A stretch of DNA of 64,000 bases from Trissonchulus latispiculum (GCA_030248195.1 JASAND010021507.1:38405-102404), one strand, 5' to 3'. Shown: positions 31,691 to 44,615, counted from the first letter of the stretch. Notes: a model not told the origin generated them from the sequence alone. A program made the numbers and translations.

Positions 31691-33089
31691 GTACCTTACG
31701 CGTCACAGACTCCGTTATCAGTTCGTGGTAGCTAACTTCTTCTGCAAAACTCCCTCTTATCCGTATCCTGCACACTGTACATGCAACTTGATTTGACTAC
31801 CTCTACAGAGCGGTTTAAAGCCAATGCAATTTCCTCACCAAAACTACAATACAATTTACATATGGTTGTTTCGTGCTGCGTCCTTCCTCCTTGGAGCGAC
31901 AGCTCTTGTCCGCATTGAAAGTCTCAATCCATAACTGCTACTCAAACAATGCATAAAGAGAAATATTGACCACTCAAACTAATTCAAATGCTTTCTGTGA
32001 TTTCTACTTCAGGTTCAACAAAATGAATGAATGGTGACTAACAACTCTGAGACCAACCGTTACAGACATTACTGACCAAAAGTTTGCCAGAAAGCTATTA
32101 ACTTTCCTTGCGACCTTTACAATCCAAAGATTGATATGAAATTCTTGCGATTAGCGCTCGCACATAACCGAAGTCAAGAAATATGTTTTGCTGCTTTCAA
32201 AGTTTCTACAGCTTCAAGCCGCGTAGTTCTTACTTGGAAAGATGAATTGTTTTTTGCAATCAGACCTAATGTCTCAAAGAAGTTATCTGGTAAGTTCACT
32301 AGATCTGGCGAAAGGTGATTAATAATTTCTGTCCAATTTTTTTCCTCTGTCACAACTTCCCAAGGATCAGCGTAGGCTGAGTCTCCTGTGCCTTACTTCG
32401 TTGATTAGTTGTTGTTGTTGCAGACTAATATTGCTGCTTACGGTTTAGACAGACTCCCTTCTTGACAGCACTGAATGCTTGACTCAAAGACTGCGACGAT
32501 CCAAGAATTGTCCTTTAACAGGTAATAAGCTAAAAAAGTGGCAAAAAATTTTAGACGTAACAGAGAAACAAGAAACTGTTAGGACTATGCTTTCTTCAGA
32601 ACCTATTGCGGCCACTGAAAACGCATGTTCCGTTCGTAAGCTGGGCGTGTGAGTGACAGGGATCGCATGAGTCATCCTCAAAACTTAGATATATACAACT
32701 TAGTTTGGGATGGTCTCCTGCCTAACTAAGCCAACTAAAACTCCTTTTCTGTTGTCAAAGACTCGTTTGCAGCTATCCCCTCCTGCTATTGACGAAAGAC
32801 GTATCAAATGGGAAATCTATAGTTTGGGGGTTATAAATTTAACGAACGGAATGACTATGGACCTAATTCTTTCTAAAGATTGAGCGGATTAGATTAAAAT
32901 TGATCCGCATGATAAGTGCAACTCGGATTTAACGGATTAAATGTGATCCTACTTCGGTAATGGATCAAGGATCAAAATTTTAATCAAATAAGTAGCTGTT
33001 TGTTTAAAGATTAATTTTACTCCGTTTAGATTAATCCGTCTAGTCGATTTTCTCGCTTCATATTTTGAAGCGGGATTGCTCTTAGGGTG
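31691..33089. other. Non-coding spacer
   Basis: No gene supported. At 32880-33050 GGATTAGATTAAAATTGATCC and GGATCAAAATTTTAATC form a low-complexity inverted element. Confidence 0.35.
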
Positions 33090-33250
33090 TTAGAACTGGC
33101 TGCTGGAACCGGTTCCGGTTCTTGACTACCGGTTCCAGTTCTTGACTACCGGTTCCAATTCTTGACAACCGGTTCCAATTCTTGACTACCGGTTCCAGTT
33201 CTTGACTGCCGGTTCCGGTTCCGATTCTAGCTACCGGCTCCGGTTCCAGT
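33090..33250. repeat. 20-bp tandem repeat (ACCGGTTCCRRTTCTTGACT)
   Basis: Six to seven consecutive units of period 20, with single-base variants, ending in a GC-richer variant. A shorter cluster of the same words (CCGGTTCCTGTTCCGG) lies at 34370-34440, so the two may be ends of one old element. Confidence 0.7.
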
Positions 33251-34449
33251 TGGTATTTTTCATAAAAAAGCTAAAATCACAGTTTTTAAAATTTTTTGAA
33301 AATTGCCATGAAAACATGATATATTTGACTGCACAAAACTAGAAGGGTGTTTTCTGAGACCGTGCCTGGTTATTTTTTCTACTTCCAAACATTGTCGAAC
33401 AAACAATGTTGTCTGTCTCCACATTTTAGCAAAATGTTGGGTACATTTCAGGAACCAGAGCTTACCAAGATACTAAGTATTCTCTATCCAGACACACGTT
33501 TAGCTATTGCCCTTGAGAGAGCGAATATCGTAACTTCGAAATAACAAACATACCTCACAAAACTTTCCTCTATCAATTTCTTCACTGTAAAATCAAATTT
33601 GCTCATCAATTCAACAGTATATATATGCTCAACTATTACATAGCTTACTCATTGAAAAGGCAACTATATTGGGCCGATGGTTTTTTGAGATCGAAAAATA
33701 CAGCAGAAACATAATTGGGGCAAATAGAAAACTAGATTAATAATACTTTTCGAGCACTTCTGCCGAACACAGGTGCTACTAAGTACTAACTTCATATATA
33801 CTTTCAAAACCAACAAATTTATATACAATAAATGAAATCAATCTGTATTTTACACAGATTTTGTTTGAATATTATTAGCTGAAATAAACATAATATTATG
33901 TCAAAAGCGCTATTCGCTATCAAACACTAAACCTACATATATAAACATTAAAATACCAAAGTCCTAAATATGAAATATGAAAATTTTTTAATAGACTGTC
34001 ACAGTCAAAAATGCCAGAGCTAGCCAATATTACCATTAAATATATAAGTAGCTCCTCAGGATCAGGAATACTATATATTGCTCAGCTTAATCCTTACTCC
34101 TGGAGTTACGCCTTCCTTTGCTGGTATTCTTCAGTTTATGTTTGCAGTTGCAGTTTAAACTCCAGTTTGCAGTTAAAAATGCCTATAAAAGATTGACATA
34201 GCAAAAAATAGATATAAACAGATACAAAATCTTCAAAGATTTACACGAAAACGTAGCCGTCCTCAATATTTCAGGGTTGAATGCCAAATGTTAAATTCAA
34301 ATTGTTAAACAAAAATTTTACAAAATAAACCTTGATTGCAGATTCAAACAGCCAAAATTAACACTAGACCCGGTACGGTTCCAAAGGACACCGGTTCCTG
34401 TTCCGGTTCCGGTTCTACCGCTTCTTTTGGAACCGGTCCCGCTCTCAGC

Positions 34450-35146
34450 ATACTTAGAACGCCAAATGAACTTATTGTGGAAAGTTTTGTTAAATTTCAT
34501 CTTAATTTACGCCGTCAAGCAACAATAAGTGCCCAGAAGGAATCACGATCACCACGATTGTGTATCAAAAGCAAAAATGAACAAAAGATGCAAAATGACT
34601 AGTAGCAATATATACAAGTAACATCGCCGAGCTGAGCTGGCACTTAGTGGCAATGAAAGATGAAAAAATTCTTGATGTTAACTTTGCATTTTAGGCACTC
34701 GTCTGAGGCCCCATTGTGCTAGACCGTAGACCGCATGCGGACAAAAAACGGAGAGACGAAGGTCATGCATATATAGAAAACATGACCCCAAAGCCAAACT
34801 CGGGTACGGTTATTGACCGCTCACAAACAGCGGCAGTCGCAGGCATACCCAGGGCAATGCATCTCCGCATTCCAATAGTGTACAAGATGGCTGAAACTTT
34901 ATGAAACCTGCTTTGTAGGCAGTAGGCTAGGCAAAAGGTTGTCTGCAGAAAAGGGTCGGTGGGAAGGTCAAGCATCGGATAGGAAAGTAAGAATAGTCCG
35001 CATATGGAAATGCATAAATCAAAAATATTGAGTTGAAAATAAAAGATTGAGTAACCACTAAGACAATTTTCGGGTAATGCACGGCTGGTTATATAAACTT
35101 CAAACTATGCAAAGTGTCTACTGACCACCGATTATCCAGTAGGTAG

Positions 35147-35148
<2 letters not shown>
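34450..35148. other. Non-coding spacer
   Basis: No convincing gene. Short ORFs on both strands (34716-34975) mirror one another and lack motifs. Confidence 0.35.

Positions 35149-35193
<45 letters not shown>
35149..35193. repeat. (AT)n microsatellite
   Basis: About 45 bp of uninterrupted AT dinucleotides. Confidence 0.9.
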
Positions 35194-35195
<2 letters not shown>

Positions 35196-35216
35196 ACCGT
35201 AGATGAAAACTACAAG

Positions 35217-35440
35217 TAGTGTGTTGACCGGTCAGTCAGACGACAAGAGCACTAGGCCAGACGGCCGGCGAATCCTATATTTCAGTCGTTTACTAATTTC
35301 CTCTGTAAATCGGCCTTCAAATTATGAGACTAGTTGTTCTGTCACCCGTAGTACAGCAAGTCGGTCGCTTATCACCTTCGAGCCATCGGCCGGTTCAGAA
35401 ATGGCCGGCCGGCGAAAACTTGGGCCGGTAAACAACACTA
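35217..35440. mobile_element. GGCCGG-type MITE, second copy
   Basis: The ends TAGTGTGTTGACCGG and CCGGTAAACAACACTA resemble those of the element at 30881, and CGGCCGGC words lie inside both ends. Flanks are similar but do not give a clean 8-bp duplication. Confidence 0.5.
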
Positions 35441-35873
35441 CTACTAGGTACCTAAACTAGCTAAAATGCAGTATATATTAAATTCGAGCAGAACTACAGG
35501 ACACCCCATAATGTAGCTGATGCATGAATAACTAAACTCCATACATGACTGATGACGCCTTTAATTTGATGAGAATAGAGAATCACTCATCTTCCCACCA
35601 CTTTTACAATCATAAAGTCGGTTCTTGACTGGACTGCTTGCTAACCTTTCAAGGAAACAATGTTACTTTGACGTATGAAATAAACTGTTAATTTAAATGT
35701 CACAATATACTACGAAGTTTCCTATAATCTTACAATTTTAAATATATATAGTTGAATAACACGTTAGAAGAAAGGTTCCCTTCTTTTAATGCCTCTACAC
35801 GTTTGTCGTTTATACACCAAAAAGAATATATACTAGAACGCGAGAAAACTAAAATTTTCTAGATTGTAGAATA

Positions 35874-36212
35874 TAGAGATGCACCGGGGCCGCCACAACC
35901 GGGGCCGGGAACTCATCGTGGCCCCGGCCTGGGCCTGAAAATTGGGGGTCCAAATCGAAAATTTCAAAAATTTTCTTGAAAATTTGCAATATTTTCTGAT
36001 ATTCAAACGTTACTATCGTTGTTTTCAATCAAATCGGTGGGAAAACAAACGATTTGTAGCACTTTTTGCCTTTTGAAATTTCCAAATTTTGGTCAAAAAA
36101 TGTCAAAAATGAACAAAATTTTGCTAATTTTTGGCCCAGGTCGGGAGGGGGCCTGACCACCGGGGCCGGGGCCTGACTACCGGGGGCGGGGCTAGACCCC
36201 GGTGCATCCCTA
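35874..36212. mobile_element. hAT MITE with 8-bp TSD GTAGAATA
   Basis: Starts TAGAGATGCACCGGGGCC and ends CCGGTGCATCCCTA, the TAGGGATGCACCG-type terminus common to hAT elements. It is flanked by GTAGAATA at 35866-35873 and 36213-36220. The interior is low-complexity AT with AAATTTTC words; no transposase. Confidence 0.85.
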
Positions 36213-36920
36213 GTAGAATACTAGAAAAAAGGGACTAAAATATGTAATGCCAACAAAATTATCTGCGAATTTCGATAAAAATTAGCGGACATATTTTGAA
36301 CATTTGGAAGTACCGGCAATAACCACGAACACACCAATAAACTGGTTTCGAACAATTAGTTAGTTAGTTAGTTTTCAAAACACTAACTTGAACATTTCGC
36401 TGAAATCTGATTTTTTAAAAATGCCTGGTCTAGGTTCACAATAGAGACTTTTCGATGGGCGAAACCAAGACTCCCAATCCTGCTAGCAGGCGGCAACACT
36501 AAATAACAGATAAGTAGGCCAACACAGAACCTAGGATAAAGTGTAAAGCCAGAAACTCCATTTAATTTGCAAACAGCAAATAATAGCAATGCCGAAAACA
36601 AATAAACGTTAAAAGAACACAATGTACAATTAAACGTCCACATTTAAATTGTGCTTAGAAACTTTTTGCCAATTCAAATTCAATTCGAAAATGCGTTTTT
36701 ACAAAACCGGTCATATCAATCGGCAAAAAGTTGTTTTTGTTCAAAAAGAAGCGCTTTCAGACCAGTGTTTCAGTGTGGACACAAAGCAGGTTTGCTTAAT
36801 TTAATTTCAACATAAAATCGAGCAAAAACGAACAAGATAGAAACTCAAATATTAAGTGAACAAGATAAGAAACAACAAAAACCCACAAAGAAATGGCAAT
36901 CCAGATTAGGTAAATGCTAT
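36213..36920. other. Non-coding spacer
   Basis: No gene or element recognised; contains a short TTAG repeat at 36356-36373. Confidence 0.4.
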
Positions 36921-37587
36921 CAAGAGTACATAATAGAATAAGAGTATGAAACTCTTACGCTACTATGTACTAAACATGCTTGATATGCTCGGGTCGCTAA
37001 CTCGGGACCCCCCCGAAAGTTTCGGGGGGGGGGTCCCACCCTACACTAATTGCATGCTTTCATACAAGTGTGTGTCTGCTCGCTGATTCGCTAATTAGCT
37101 TAGGCTTACGATAGGCATTTTATTAGTAATTTTTAATTAATTAATTACAACTTTAATTAGGTTAATATAATTAAAAAACTAATTCGACAACTTTGTAGCA
37201 TTTTTTCTGCTCTTTCCAATGATATAAAAATTGTTGCACAAAACAAAAATTCGTAGGAATGTAGTCTGCAACAATTTTTATGTCGTTGGAAAGAGCAGAA
37301 AAAATGCTACAAAGTTGTCGAATTAGTTTTTTAATTATATTAACCTAATTAAAGTTATAATTAATTAATTAAAAATTACTAATAAAATGCCTATCCTAAG
37401 CCAAAGCTAATTAGCGAATCAGCGAGCAGACACACACTTATATGAAAGCATGTAATTAGTGTAGGGTGGGACCCCCCCCCGAAACTTTCGGGGGGGGGGG
37501 TCCCGAGTTAGCGACCCGAGCATATCAAGCATGTTTAGTACATAGTAGCGTAAGAGTTTCATACTCTTATTCTATTACGTACTCTTG
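36921..37587. mobile_element. CAAGAGTA-type MITE, full palindromic copy (7-bp TSD ATGCTAT)
   Basis: A 667-bp almost perfect palindrome from CAAGAGTACATAATAG to CTATTACGTACTCTTG, flanked by ATGCTAT on both sides (36914-36920 and 37588-37594). The arms contain GAATAAGAGTATGAAACTC, CTCGGGTCGCTAACTCGGG, a C run then GAAAGTTTCG then a G run, GTGTGTCTGCTCGCTGATTC and TCTGCTCTTTCCAA..TGATATAAAAATTGTTGC. The near-identity of the arms suggests recent origin or arm homogenisation. Confidence 0.85.
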
Positions 37588-37918
37588 ATGCTATTCATAT
37601 TCACCAATTGTAGCAACGCATGTGCAACACAAATACATTAAAACTTGGTCTAAAGCATCTTCGCAGAAGCAGTCTCTACATGCTTTTCAACTCAACACTA
37701 TGCTTAAAAATGTATGCTTTGTAACCAAGAAAAGGACAAATTGTTAATAATATTTCGTACTGTACCCTGGTTGCTACTGTCTAGCGAAATAGAGAGAAAA
37801 AAGGTTTACTGGTCTTTGGACAAAGTTTTCTCTATAAAGGTGTGGCTGAACACTGAGCACCATGCTCAAAAATAGATGTTGTCAAACTCACATAAGGTAG
37901 GTTTCCATGCTATGCTAG

Positions 37919-38271
37919 CAAGAGTATATAATACATAAGAGTATGACAGCTGGCATATCTATCTATTATAAGCATGATACATCCTCTGCACGGTAACGGC
38001 TGACAATCCCCCCGCAAACTGGTACCCAGTCGAAACAGGGGTACGCTCACTCTCTGCATGCTTGTGTGCTAAAGCTCGAAAACACTAGCACTATGTGCGT
38101 GCATTTTGTGTCTGTTTCGAGCTTCAAAACACACGCATAGCGGTCGAATTTATTTGAAGTGACGGGTCCAATTTGCGGGGGGTCAGCCGTGAGGGTGCAG
38201 AGGATAATATGTCACGCTTATAATAAATAGAGCATTTCACCTGTCATACTCTTATGTTTTATGTACTCTTC
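37919..38271. mobile_element. CAAGAGTA-type MITE copy
   Basis: Starts CAAGAGTATATAATACATAA, ends TTTTATGTACTCTTC. Interior has AACGGCTGACAATCCCCCCG, AAAGCTCGAAAACAC and TGTTTCGAGCTTCAAAAC (a hairpin) and GGGGGGTCAGCCGT. Flanks give no clear duplication. Confidence 0.65.
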
Positions 38272-38588
38272 ATAGCAAGCTAACGGCTAACGGTTGACCT
38301 CTCCCGCAAATTGGGTCCCAGTTACCTCTCCCCGCAAATTGGTACCCAGTCAAAACGGGGGTATGCTCAATCGTCTATGCTTGTGTGTTAAAGCTGGAAA
38401 GCACAAGCAGTACGTGCGCGTGTTTTGTCTCTTTCGAGCTTTAGAACACGAGTAGGTATAGCGCAAAAATTTCTTTGAAGTGATGGGTCCAAATTTCGGG
38501 TGGGGGGTCAGCCGTTAGAGTGCATGTGTCATGCTTGTAATACATAGAGTATGACTGTTGTTATACTCTTATGTGTTATGTACTTTTG
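38272..38588. mobile_element. CAAGAGTA-type MITE, left end missing
   Basis: Directly abuts the previous copy. It repeats AACGGTTGACCTCTCCCGCA, AAAGCTGGAAAGCACAAG, CTTTCGAGCTTTAGAAC and GGGGGGTCAGCCGT, and ends TTATGTACTTTTG, but lacks the left CAAGAGTA terminus. Confidence 0.6.
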
Positions 38589-38599
38589 ATAGTAAACGG

Positions 38600-38990
38600 C
38601 AACCGTTAACGTCTGGCTCAACGCTGGGCTTTTCGTACTTCTCCAAAAAACTTGAGGCTTAACTATAAACCCTAATAATTAAAGCATAAAAATCATGCAC
38701 ACCATGTAAAGCCTAAATAAACATTCAATACACAAAAATAACCTGAAATCTAAAATAAATTAAAATTTATATATATATATATATATATATATACGTAGTA
38801 AACATTACATTACAGAGGCAACTGTAACAGTAACTAGAAAAAGTTCAAAAACTAGCAAATCAAAACTAAAACTTAACCAAAACAATTAATTAAAACGAAA
38901 AGGAAAAAGCAAATAAATACATAGGGCAGTAATAATAACAATTATATACAGAGTATTCAGAAGAAGCTCATATATACACGTAAAACAACC
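38600..38990. other. AT-rich spacer with TA microsatellite
   Basis: Contains (TA)n at about 38768-38793. No gene. Confidence 0.5.
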
Positions 38991-39064
38991 TTATTGGTTT
39001 GCCGCTACTTCCGAAGGAAAAGGGAGAAAACTTCCGCTACTTCCCTTATTCTCGTCGTGTTATT

Positions 39065-40664
39065 GTGTTGCCCACTTTTCCAAAGGAAATGGCAACACCT
39101 TGTTATTGGTCTGTGCTTATTATTATTGGGTTGCCGCTTTTTACACAAAAAGGCAACCCTTTCATCTGGGTATGTCCGTTTTTATTATTATTATTAATCT
39201 CGTGACCACCCCTGTCCCCCCCCTAGATCTCGAGATTGGGAAGGGGTACAGGGCTGGTTGATACCTTATTTTGAAGCCCTTGACTAGGACATCTCCGGGA
39301 AGCAAGATGGCTCCGATACCTACCGGATTCCGGGAATGGCGAATCCCGGAATTTTTAAAATGGTAAGGGGGGACCAAGGGAAACGTAAAAATTTTTTGTC
39401 TCCGATTTTGCTCAAAAGTTGGGCATAGGGTAATTCGACCACGCTGATTTCGAAACTGAAATCGAAATTTCCGGAAATTTTACGGATTTCGAGATATTGG
39501 AACCGGAAAATTCCGGATTTTGAAAAATTTCTTCAAAAGTGGTCGATATGGTATTCAAATGAAAGAGCTCGCCGAGCTGAACAACTTTCCTTCTTGCGAC
39601 ATTTTCCGGAAATGCGTCTAGCAAAAGTTACAGCCGAAAAACTGAAAATCCGGGAATTCCCGAAAACCCGGATTTTGAAAAATTTTTCCGAAAGTGGTCG
39701 ATATGGTACTCAAATGAAAGAGCTCGTCGAGCTGAACAACTTTTCTGCTTGCGGCATTTTCCGGAAATGCGTCTAGCAAAAGTTACAGCCTAAAAACTGA
39801 AAATCCGGGAATTCCCGAAAACCCGGATTTTGAAATTTTTTTCCGAAAGTGGTCGATATGGTACTCAAATGAAAGAGCTCGTCGAGCTGAACAACTTTTC
39901 TGCTTGCGGCATTTTCCGGAAATGCGTCTAGCGAAAGTTACTACCAAAAAACTGTTGCATTCTTCTGACAGAGACCCGTGTCTCTAACGGAAAATGCCGC
40001 GGCAACCCATTCTCGCTACTTCGCTAGTTATTATTATCCGTCTGTCCCCCCCCCTAGATCTCGAGATTGGGAAGGGGTACAGGGGTGGATGATACCTTAT
40101 TTTGAAGCCCTTGACTAGGACATCTCCCGGAAGCAAGATGGCTCCGATACCTTCCGGATTCCGGGAATGGCGAATCCCGGAATTTTTCGGTTGGTAAGGG
40201 GGGACCAAGGCGAAACTTCAAAATCCAAAATTTGGTCAAAAATTTTTTGTCTCCGATTTCGCTCAAAACTTGGTCATAGGGTAACTCGACCACGCTGATT
40301 TCGAAACTGAAATCGAAATTTCCGGAAAATTTCCGGATTTCGAGATATTCGACCCGGAAAATTCCGGATTTTGAAAAATTTCTCCAAAAGTGGTCGATAT
40401 GGTACTTAAATGAAAGAGCTCGTCGAGCTGGGCAATTTTTATCATTACCATATTTTCCGGAAATATTTCTAGCGAAAGTTATGGCTGCAGATTGGAAAAT
40501 CCGGAATTCCCGGAAAAAACCGGATTTTCAAAAATTCGTTGAAACGGGCAATATGGTACTTAATTGAAAGCTCTTTGAGTCCTGGGACAGATTTCCTGAA
40601 CAGAAACAGCTTAAAAGGTGTATAGCAAAATTTATACCCCAAAGGAATGTGTCGTGGGCAACAC
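39065..40664. mobile_element. Bracketed element, head GTGTTGCCCAC / tail GTGGGCAACAC
   Basis: The head is a hairpin (GTGTTGCC...GGCAACAC, 39065-39098, with an inner TTTCC/GGAAA stem). The tail GTGGGCAACAC at 40654-40664 is the exact reverse complement of the head's first 11 bases. It encloses the element 39128-40008. The pairing is seen directly; calling it a mobile element is inference. Confidence 0.5.
39128..40008. mobile_element. Bracketed element, head GGGTTGCCGC / tail GCGGCAACCC
   Basis: Head hairpin GGGTTGCC...GGCAACCC at 39128-39159 (inner TTTTT/AAAAA), exactly complementary tail at 39999-40008, then CATTC. The body contains three successive ~150-160-bp repeats (AAATGAAAGAGCTCG...AACAACTTT) at 39550-39930. 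Confidence 0.5.
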
Positions 40665-40764
40665 ATTCTTGCAGTAGCGCTAGTGATTATTGGGTTGCCG
40701 CTTTTTCAACAAAAAGGCAACCCTTTAACTTGGGTATGTCCGTTATTTATTATTTATTATTATT

Positions 40765-41966
40765 GGGTTCCCGCCCTTTTCCAAAGGGTTTGGAACCCTA
40801 TGTTCTGGACATGTTTATTTTTCTTATTCTTCTTATTATTATTGTTCACATTTTCGTGTCCCCCCTGTCTATCTCGAGATTGGGAAGGGGTAGAGAGGTG
40901 GTTGATACCTCATTTTGAAGGTCTTGACTTGAACTGCTCCCGGAAGCGCGGGGAGCCCCGGGGGAGCAGAGGTGCTCCCGGAGCACCCCCGTGAGTAAAA
41001 ATGAGTAAAATAAAAAAGTTGTCCAAATGAGCTAATTTTGGTATCATTCGAAAGCTCTCGGCGAGTAATGAAAAACTTGTAATAGGGTCAAGGCCTGAAA
41101 ATGCACCAATTTTGAGTTATGAGGCCGAAAATGGTCAAAAATGGCCAAAAAAGGCCAAAACGGCCGTTTGAAGGGGTTTTCCGCCTTTATCTCGAGCTAG
41201 AGTCAACTAGTTGGCCTGAAATTTGGCATGTTGGGTGGCACCCGATGCGGGAAGACCCTCCGGCACCTGGGTACCATAGTGTCACACAATTCGCAATTAC
41301 TCGATACGGTGATGCTGCAAATGGTGAAAATTGAAAGTGACGGAAACCCCCCAATATGGGTATCATTCGAAAGCTCTCGTTGCGTGGATAAAAAGTTGTA
41401 ATCGGGCTAAGGCGTCCAAATGTAGGAAAAATGAGTTACGGAGCCTCAAAGGGGTCAAAAATGGCCAAAACCAGGTCAAAATGGGTCAAAAATAAAAGTT
41501 GTCGAAAACCTCCCAATATGGGTATCATTCGAAAGCTCTCGTTGCGTAGGTAAAAAGTTGTAATAGGCGTAAAGCGCCAAAATGTAGGAAAAATGAGTTA
41601 CGGGTCCTCAAAGGGGTCAAAAATGACCAGAACCGGTCAAAATTGGTCAAAATTGAAAGTTGTCCAATTGGGTCAATATGGGTATCATTCGAAAGCACTC
41701 GTTGCGTAGATAGAAAGTTGTAATAGGGCCAAAGCTTAAAAATGTTGGAAAAATGAGCTACAGAGCCATAAATGGGCCAAAAATGGCCAAAATCGGTCAA
41801 AATGGGACAAAATAGAAAATTGTCGGATCCGGTCGATACCGGTGTCATTCGAAAGGTCTCGCTGAGTAGATAAAAAGTTGTTATAGACGCAAAAGGCTCA
41901 ATCGCAATACTTTTCCTAAAAATGAAACCATTTTGTATATAAACAAAAAAATGACGGGCGGGAACC
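40765..41966. mobile_element. Bracketed element, head GGGTTCCCGCCC / tail GGGCGGGAACC
   Basis: Head hairpin 40765-40798 (GGGTTCC...GGAACCC, inner CCCTTT/AAAGGG); tail at 41956-41966 complementary to the head arm. The body begins with GCTCCCGGAAGCGCGGGGAG and holds ~160-bp repeats bearing TCATTCGAAAGCTCTC (about 41045, 41365, 41527, 41687). Confidence 0.5.
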
Positions 41967-41994
41967 ACTTGATGCCTTTTGACTTATTATTATT

Positions 41995-43228
41995 GGGTTC
42001 CCGCCCTTTTCCAAAGGGTTTGGAACCCTATGTTCTGGACATGTTTATTATTCTTATTATTATTATTATTATTATTCTTATTCTTATTATTATTGTCCAC
42101 AATTTCGTGTCCCCCATGTCTATCTCGAGATTGGGAAGGGGTAGAGAGGTGGTTGATACCTCATTTTGAAGGTCTTGACTTGAACTGCTCCCGGAAGCGC
42201 GGGGAGCCCCGGGGGAGCAGAGGTGCTCCCGGAGCAGCCCCGTGAGTAAAAATGAGTAAAATAAAAAAGTTGTCCAAATGAGCTAATTTTGGTATCATTC
42301 GAAAGCTCTCGGCGAGTAATGAAAAAGTTGTAATTGGGTCAAGGCCTGAAAATGCACCCATTTTTAGTTATGAGGCGAAAAAGGGTCAAAAATGGCCAAA
42401 AACGGCCAAAACGGCCGTTTGAAGGGGTTTTCCGCCTTTATCTCGAGCAAGAGTCAACTAGTTGGCCTGAAATTTGGCATGTAGGGTGGCAGCCGATGCG
42501 ATAAGACCCTCCGGGCACCTGGGTTCCATAGTGTCAGGCAATTAGCAATTACTCGATACGGTGATGCTGCAAATGGTCAAAATTGAAAGTGACGGAAACC
42601 CCCCAATATGGGTATCATTCGAAAGCTCTCGTTGCGTAGGTAAAAAGTTGTAATAGGGGTAAAGCGTCAAAATGTAGGAAAAATGAGTTACGGTGCTCCA
42701 AAGGGGTCAAAAATGGCCAGAAACGGTCAAAATGAGCCAAAATTGAAAATTGTCGGATACGGCTGATACCGGTGTCATTCGAACGCTCTCGTTGCGTGGA
42801 TAAAAAGTTGTAATAGGGCCAAAGCGTCAAAATGTAGGAAAAATGAGTTACGTGGTTCCAAAGGGGTCAAAAATGGCCAGAAACGGTCAAAATGGCCAAA
42901 ATTAAAAGTTGTCGGAAACCTCCCAATATTGGTATCATTCGAAAGCTCTCGTTGCGTAGGTAAAAAGTTGCGATAGAGGTAAAGCGCCAAAATGTAGGAG
43001 AAATGAGTTATGGGGCTGCAAATGTGCCAAAAAATGACCACAGCCAGTCAAAATGGGTCAAAACTGAAAGTTGTCCGATTGGGTTAATATTGGCATCTTT
43101 CGAAAGCTCTCGTTGCGTAGATAAAAAGTTGTAATAGGTTCATCGCGTCAAAATATAGGACAAATGAGTTATGGGGCCCCGAATATTATAAACTCATTCT
43201 ATAAACGGAAAAATGTCGGGCGGGAACC
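41995..43228. mobile_element. Bracketed element, second GGGTTCCCGCCC copy
   Basis: Same head (41995-42028) and tail (43218-43228) as the previous element and a near-identical first ~550 bp, including GCTCCCGGAAGCGCGGGGAG. It starts 29 bp after the previous tail, within a TTA tract. Confidence 0.55.
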
Positions 43229-44615
43229 ACTTGATGCCTTTTGACTTATTATTATTTATTATTATTATTTCTTCTCCGGATTCTTGTCCCCCCCCTCTAT
43301 CTCGAGATTGGAAAGGGGTGGAGAGGTGGTTGATACCTCATTTTGAAGGTCTTGACTTGAACTGCTCCCGGAAGCGCGGGGAGCCCCGGGGGAGCAGAGG
43401 TGCTCCCGGAGCACCCCCGTGAGTAAAAATGAGTAAAATAAAAAAGTTGTCCAAATGAGCTAATTTTGGTATCGTTCGAAAGCTCTCGACGAGTAAAGAA
43501 AAAGTTGTAATTGGGTCAAGGTCTGAAAATGCACTCATTTTGAGTTATGAGGCGAAAAATGGTGGAAAATGGCCAAAAACGGCCAAAATGGCTCAAAATT
43601 GAAAGTTCTCAGATCGGACTCATATTGGTATCATTCGAAAGCTCTCGTTGCGTAGATAAAAAGTTGTAATAGGGCCAAAGCACCATAATGTACAGAAAAT
43701 TGGCTACGGGGGCTCAAAGGGGTCAAAAATGACCAAAACCGGCTGAAATGGGTCAAAATTGAAAATTGTCGGATCCGGTCGATACCGGTATCATTTGAAA
43801 GCACTCGTTGAATAGATAAAAAGTTGTAATAGGCCAAAGCACCAAAATGTACAGAAAATGAGTTACGGGGCCTCAAAGGGGTCAAAAATGTCCAAAAACG
43901 GCCAAAATGGGTCAAAATCAAAAGTTTTGAAAAAACGACAATATGGGTATCAATCGAAAGATCTCTTTGAGTATATATAAAAAGTTGTCACAGGGACAAG
44001 GAGTAATATCGTAGGATAATTGACTTATCTTGTTTATAAGAGGAAAAATGCCAGCGGCAACCCATTCAGCAAATAAGCTTGTTATTATTATTATCCGTCT
44101 GTCCCCCCCTAGATCTCGAGATTGAGAAGGGGTACAGGGGTGGTTGATACCTTGTTTTGAAGCCCTTGACTAGGACATCTCCCGGAAGCAAGATGGTTCC
44201 GAAATTCCGGGTTTTGAAAATTCGGATTTTTTCGGGTGGTAAGGGGGGACCAAGGCGAAATTTCAAAAATCGAAAATTTGGTCAAAAATTTTTTGTGTTC
44301 GATTTTGCTCAAAAGTCGGTCATAGGGTAATTCGACCACGCTGATTTCGAAACTAGAATCGAAATTTCCTGAAAATTTACGGATTTCGAGATATTGGACC
44401 CGGAAAATTTCGGATTTTGAAAAATTTCTCCAAAAGTGGTCGATATGGTACTTAAATGAAAGAGCTCGTCGAGCTGGGCAATTTTTATCCTTACCATATT
44501 TTCCGGAAATCTTTCTAGCGAAAGTTATGGCCGCAGATTGGAAAATCCGGAATCCGATTGGAAAATCAGAAAAACCAGTTGTGGGCAACACATTCTTGCA
44601 GTAGCGCTAGTTATT

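Larger units (their letters stand above)
40692..44063. mobile_element. Bracketed element, head GGGTTGCCGC / tail GCGGCAACCC, enclosing two others
   Basis: Head hairpin 40692-40723; matching tail 44054-44063. Two GGGTTCCCGCCC-type elements (40765-41966 and 41995-43228) lie wholly inside. Confidence 0.45.

Noticed and set aside
34318..34602. Ser/Gly/Thr-rich ORFs (GTGTGT-like, SGSGST)
   Set aside because: Translations of the CCGGTTCC repeat cluster.
41525..43921. Series of minus-strand ORFs with repeated FDRFWxFLTPL...FFLHF...ATRAFE peptides
   Set aside because: They are translations of the ~160-bp tandem repeat; open frames arise because the repeat lacks stops in that frame, and the peptides change frame between copies with no start or splice signals.
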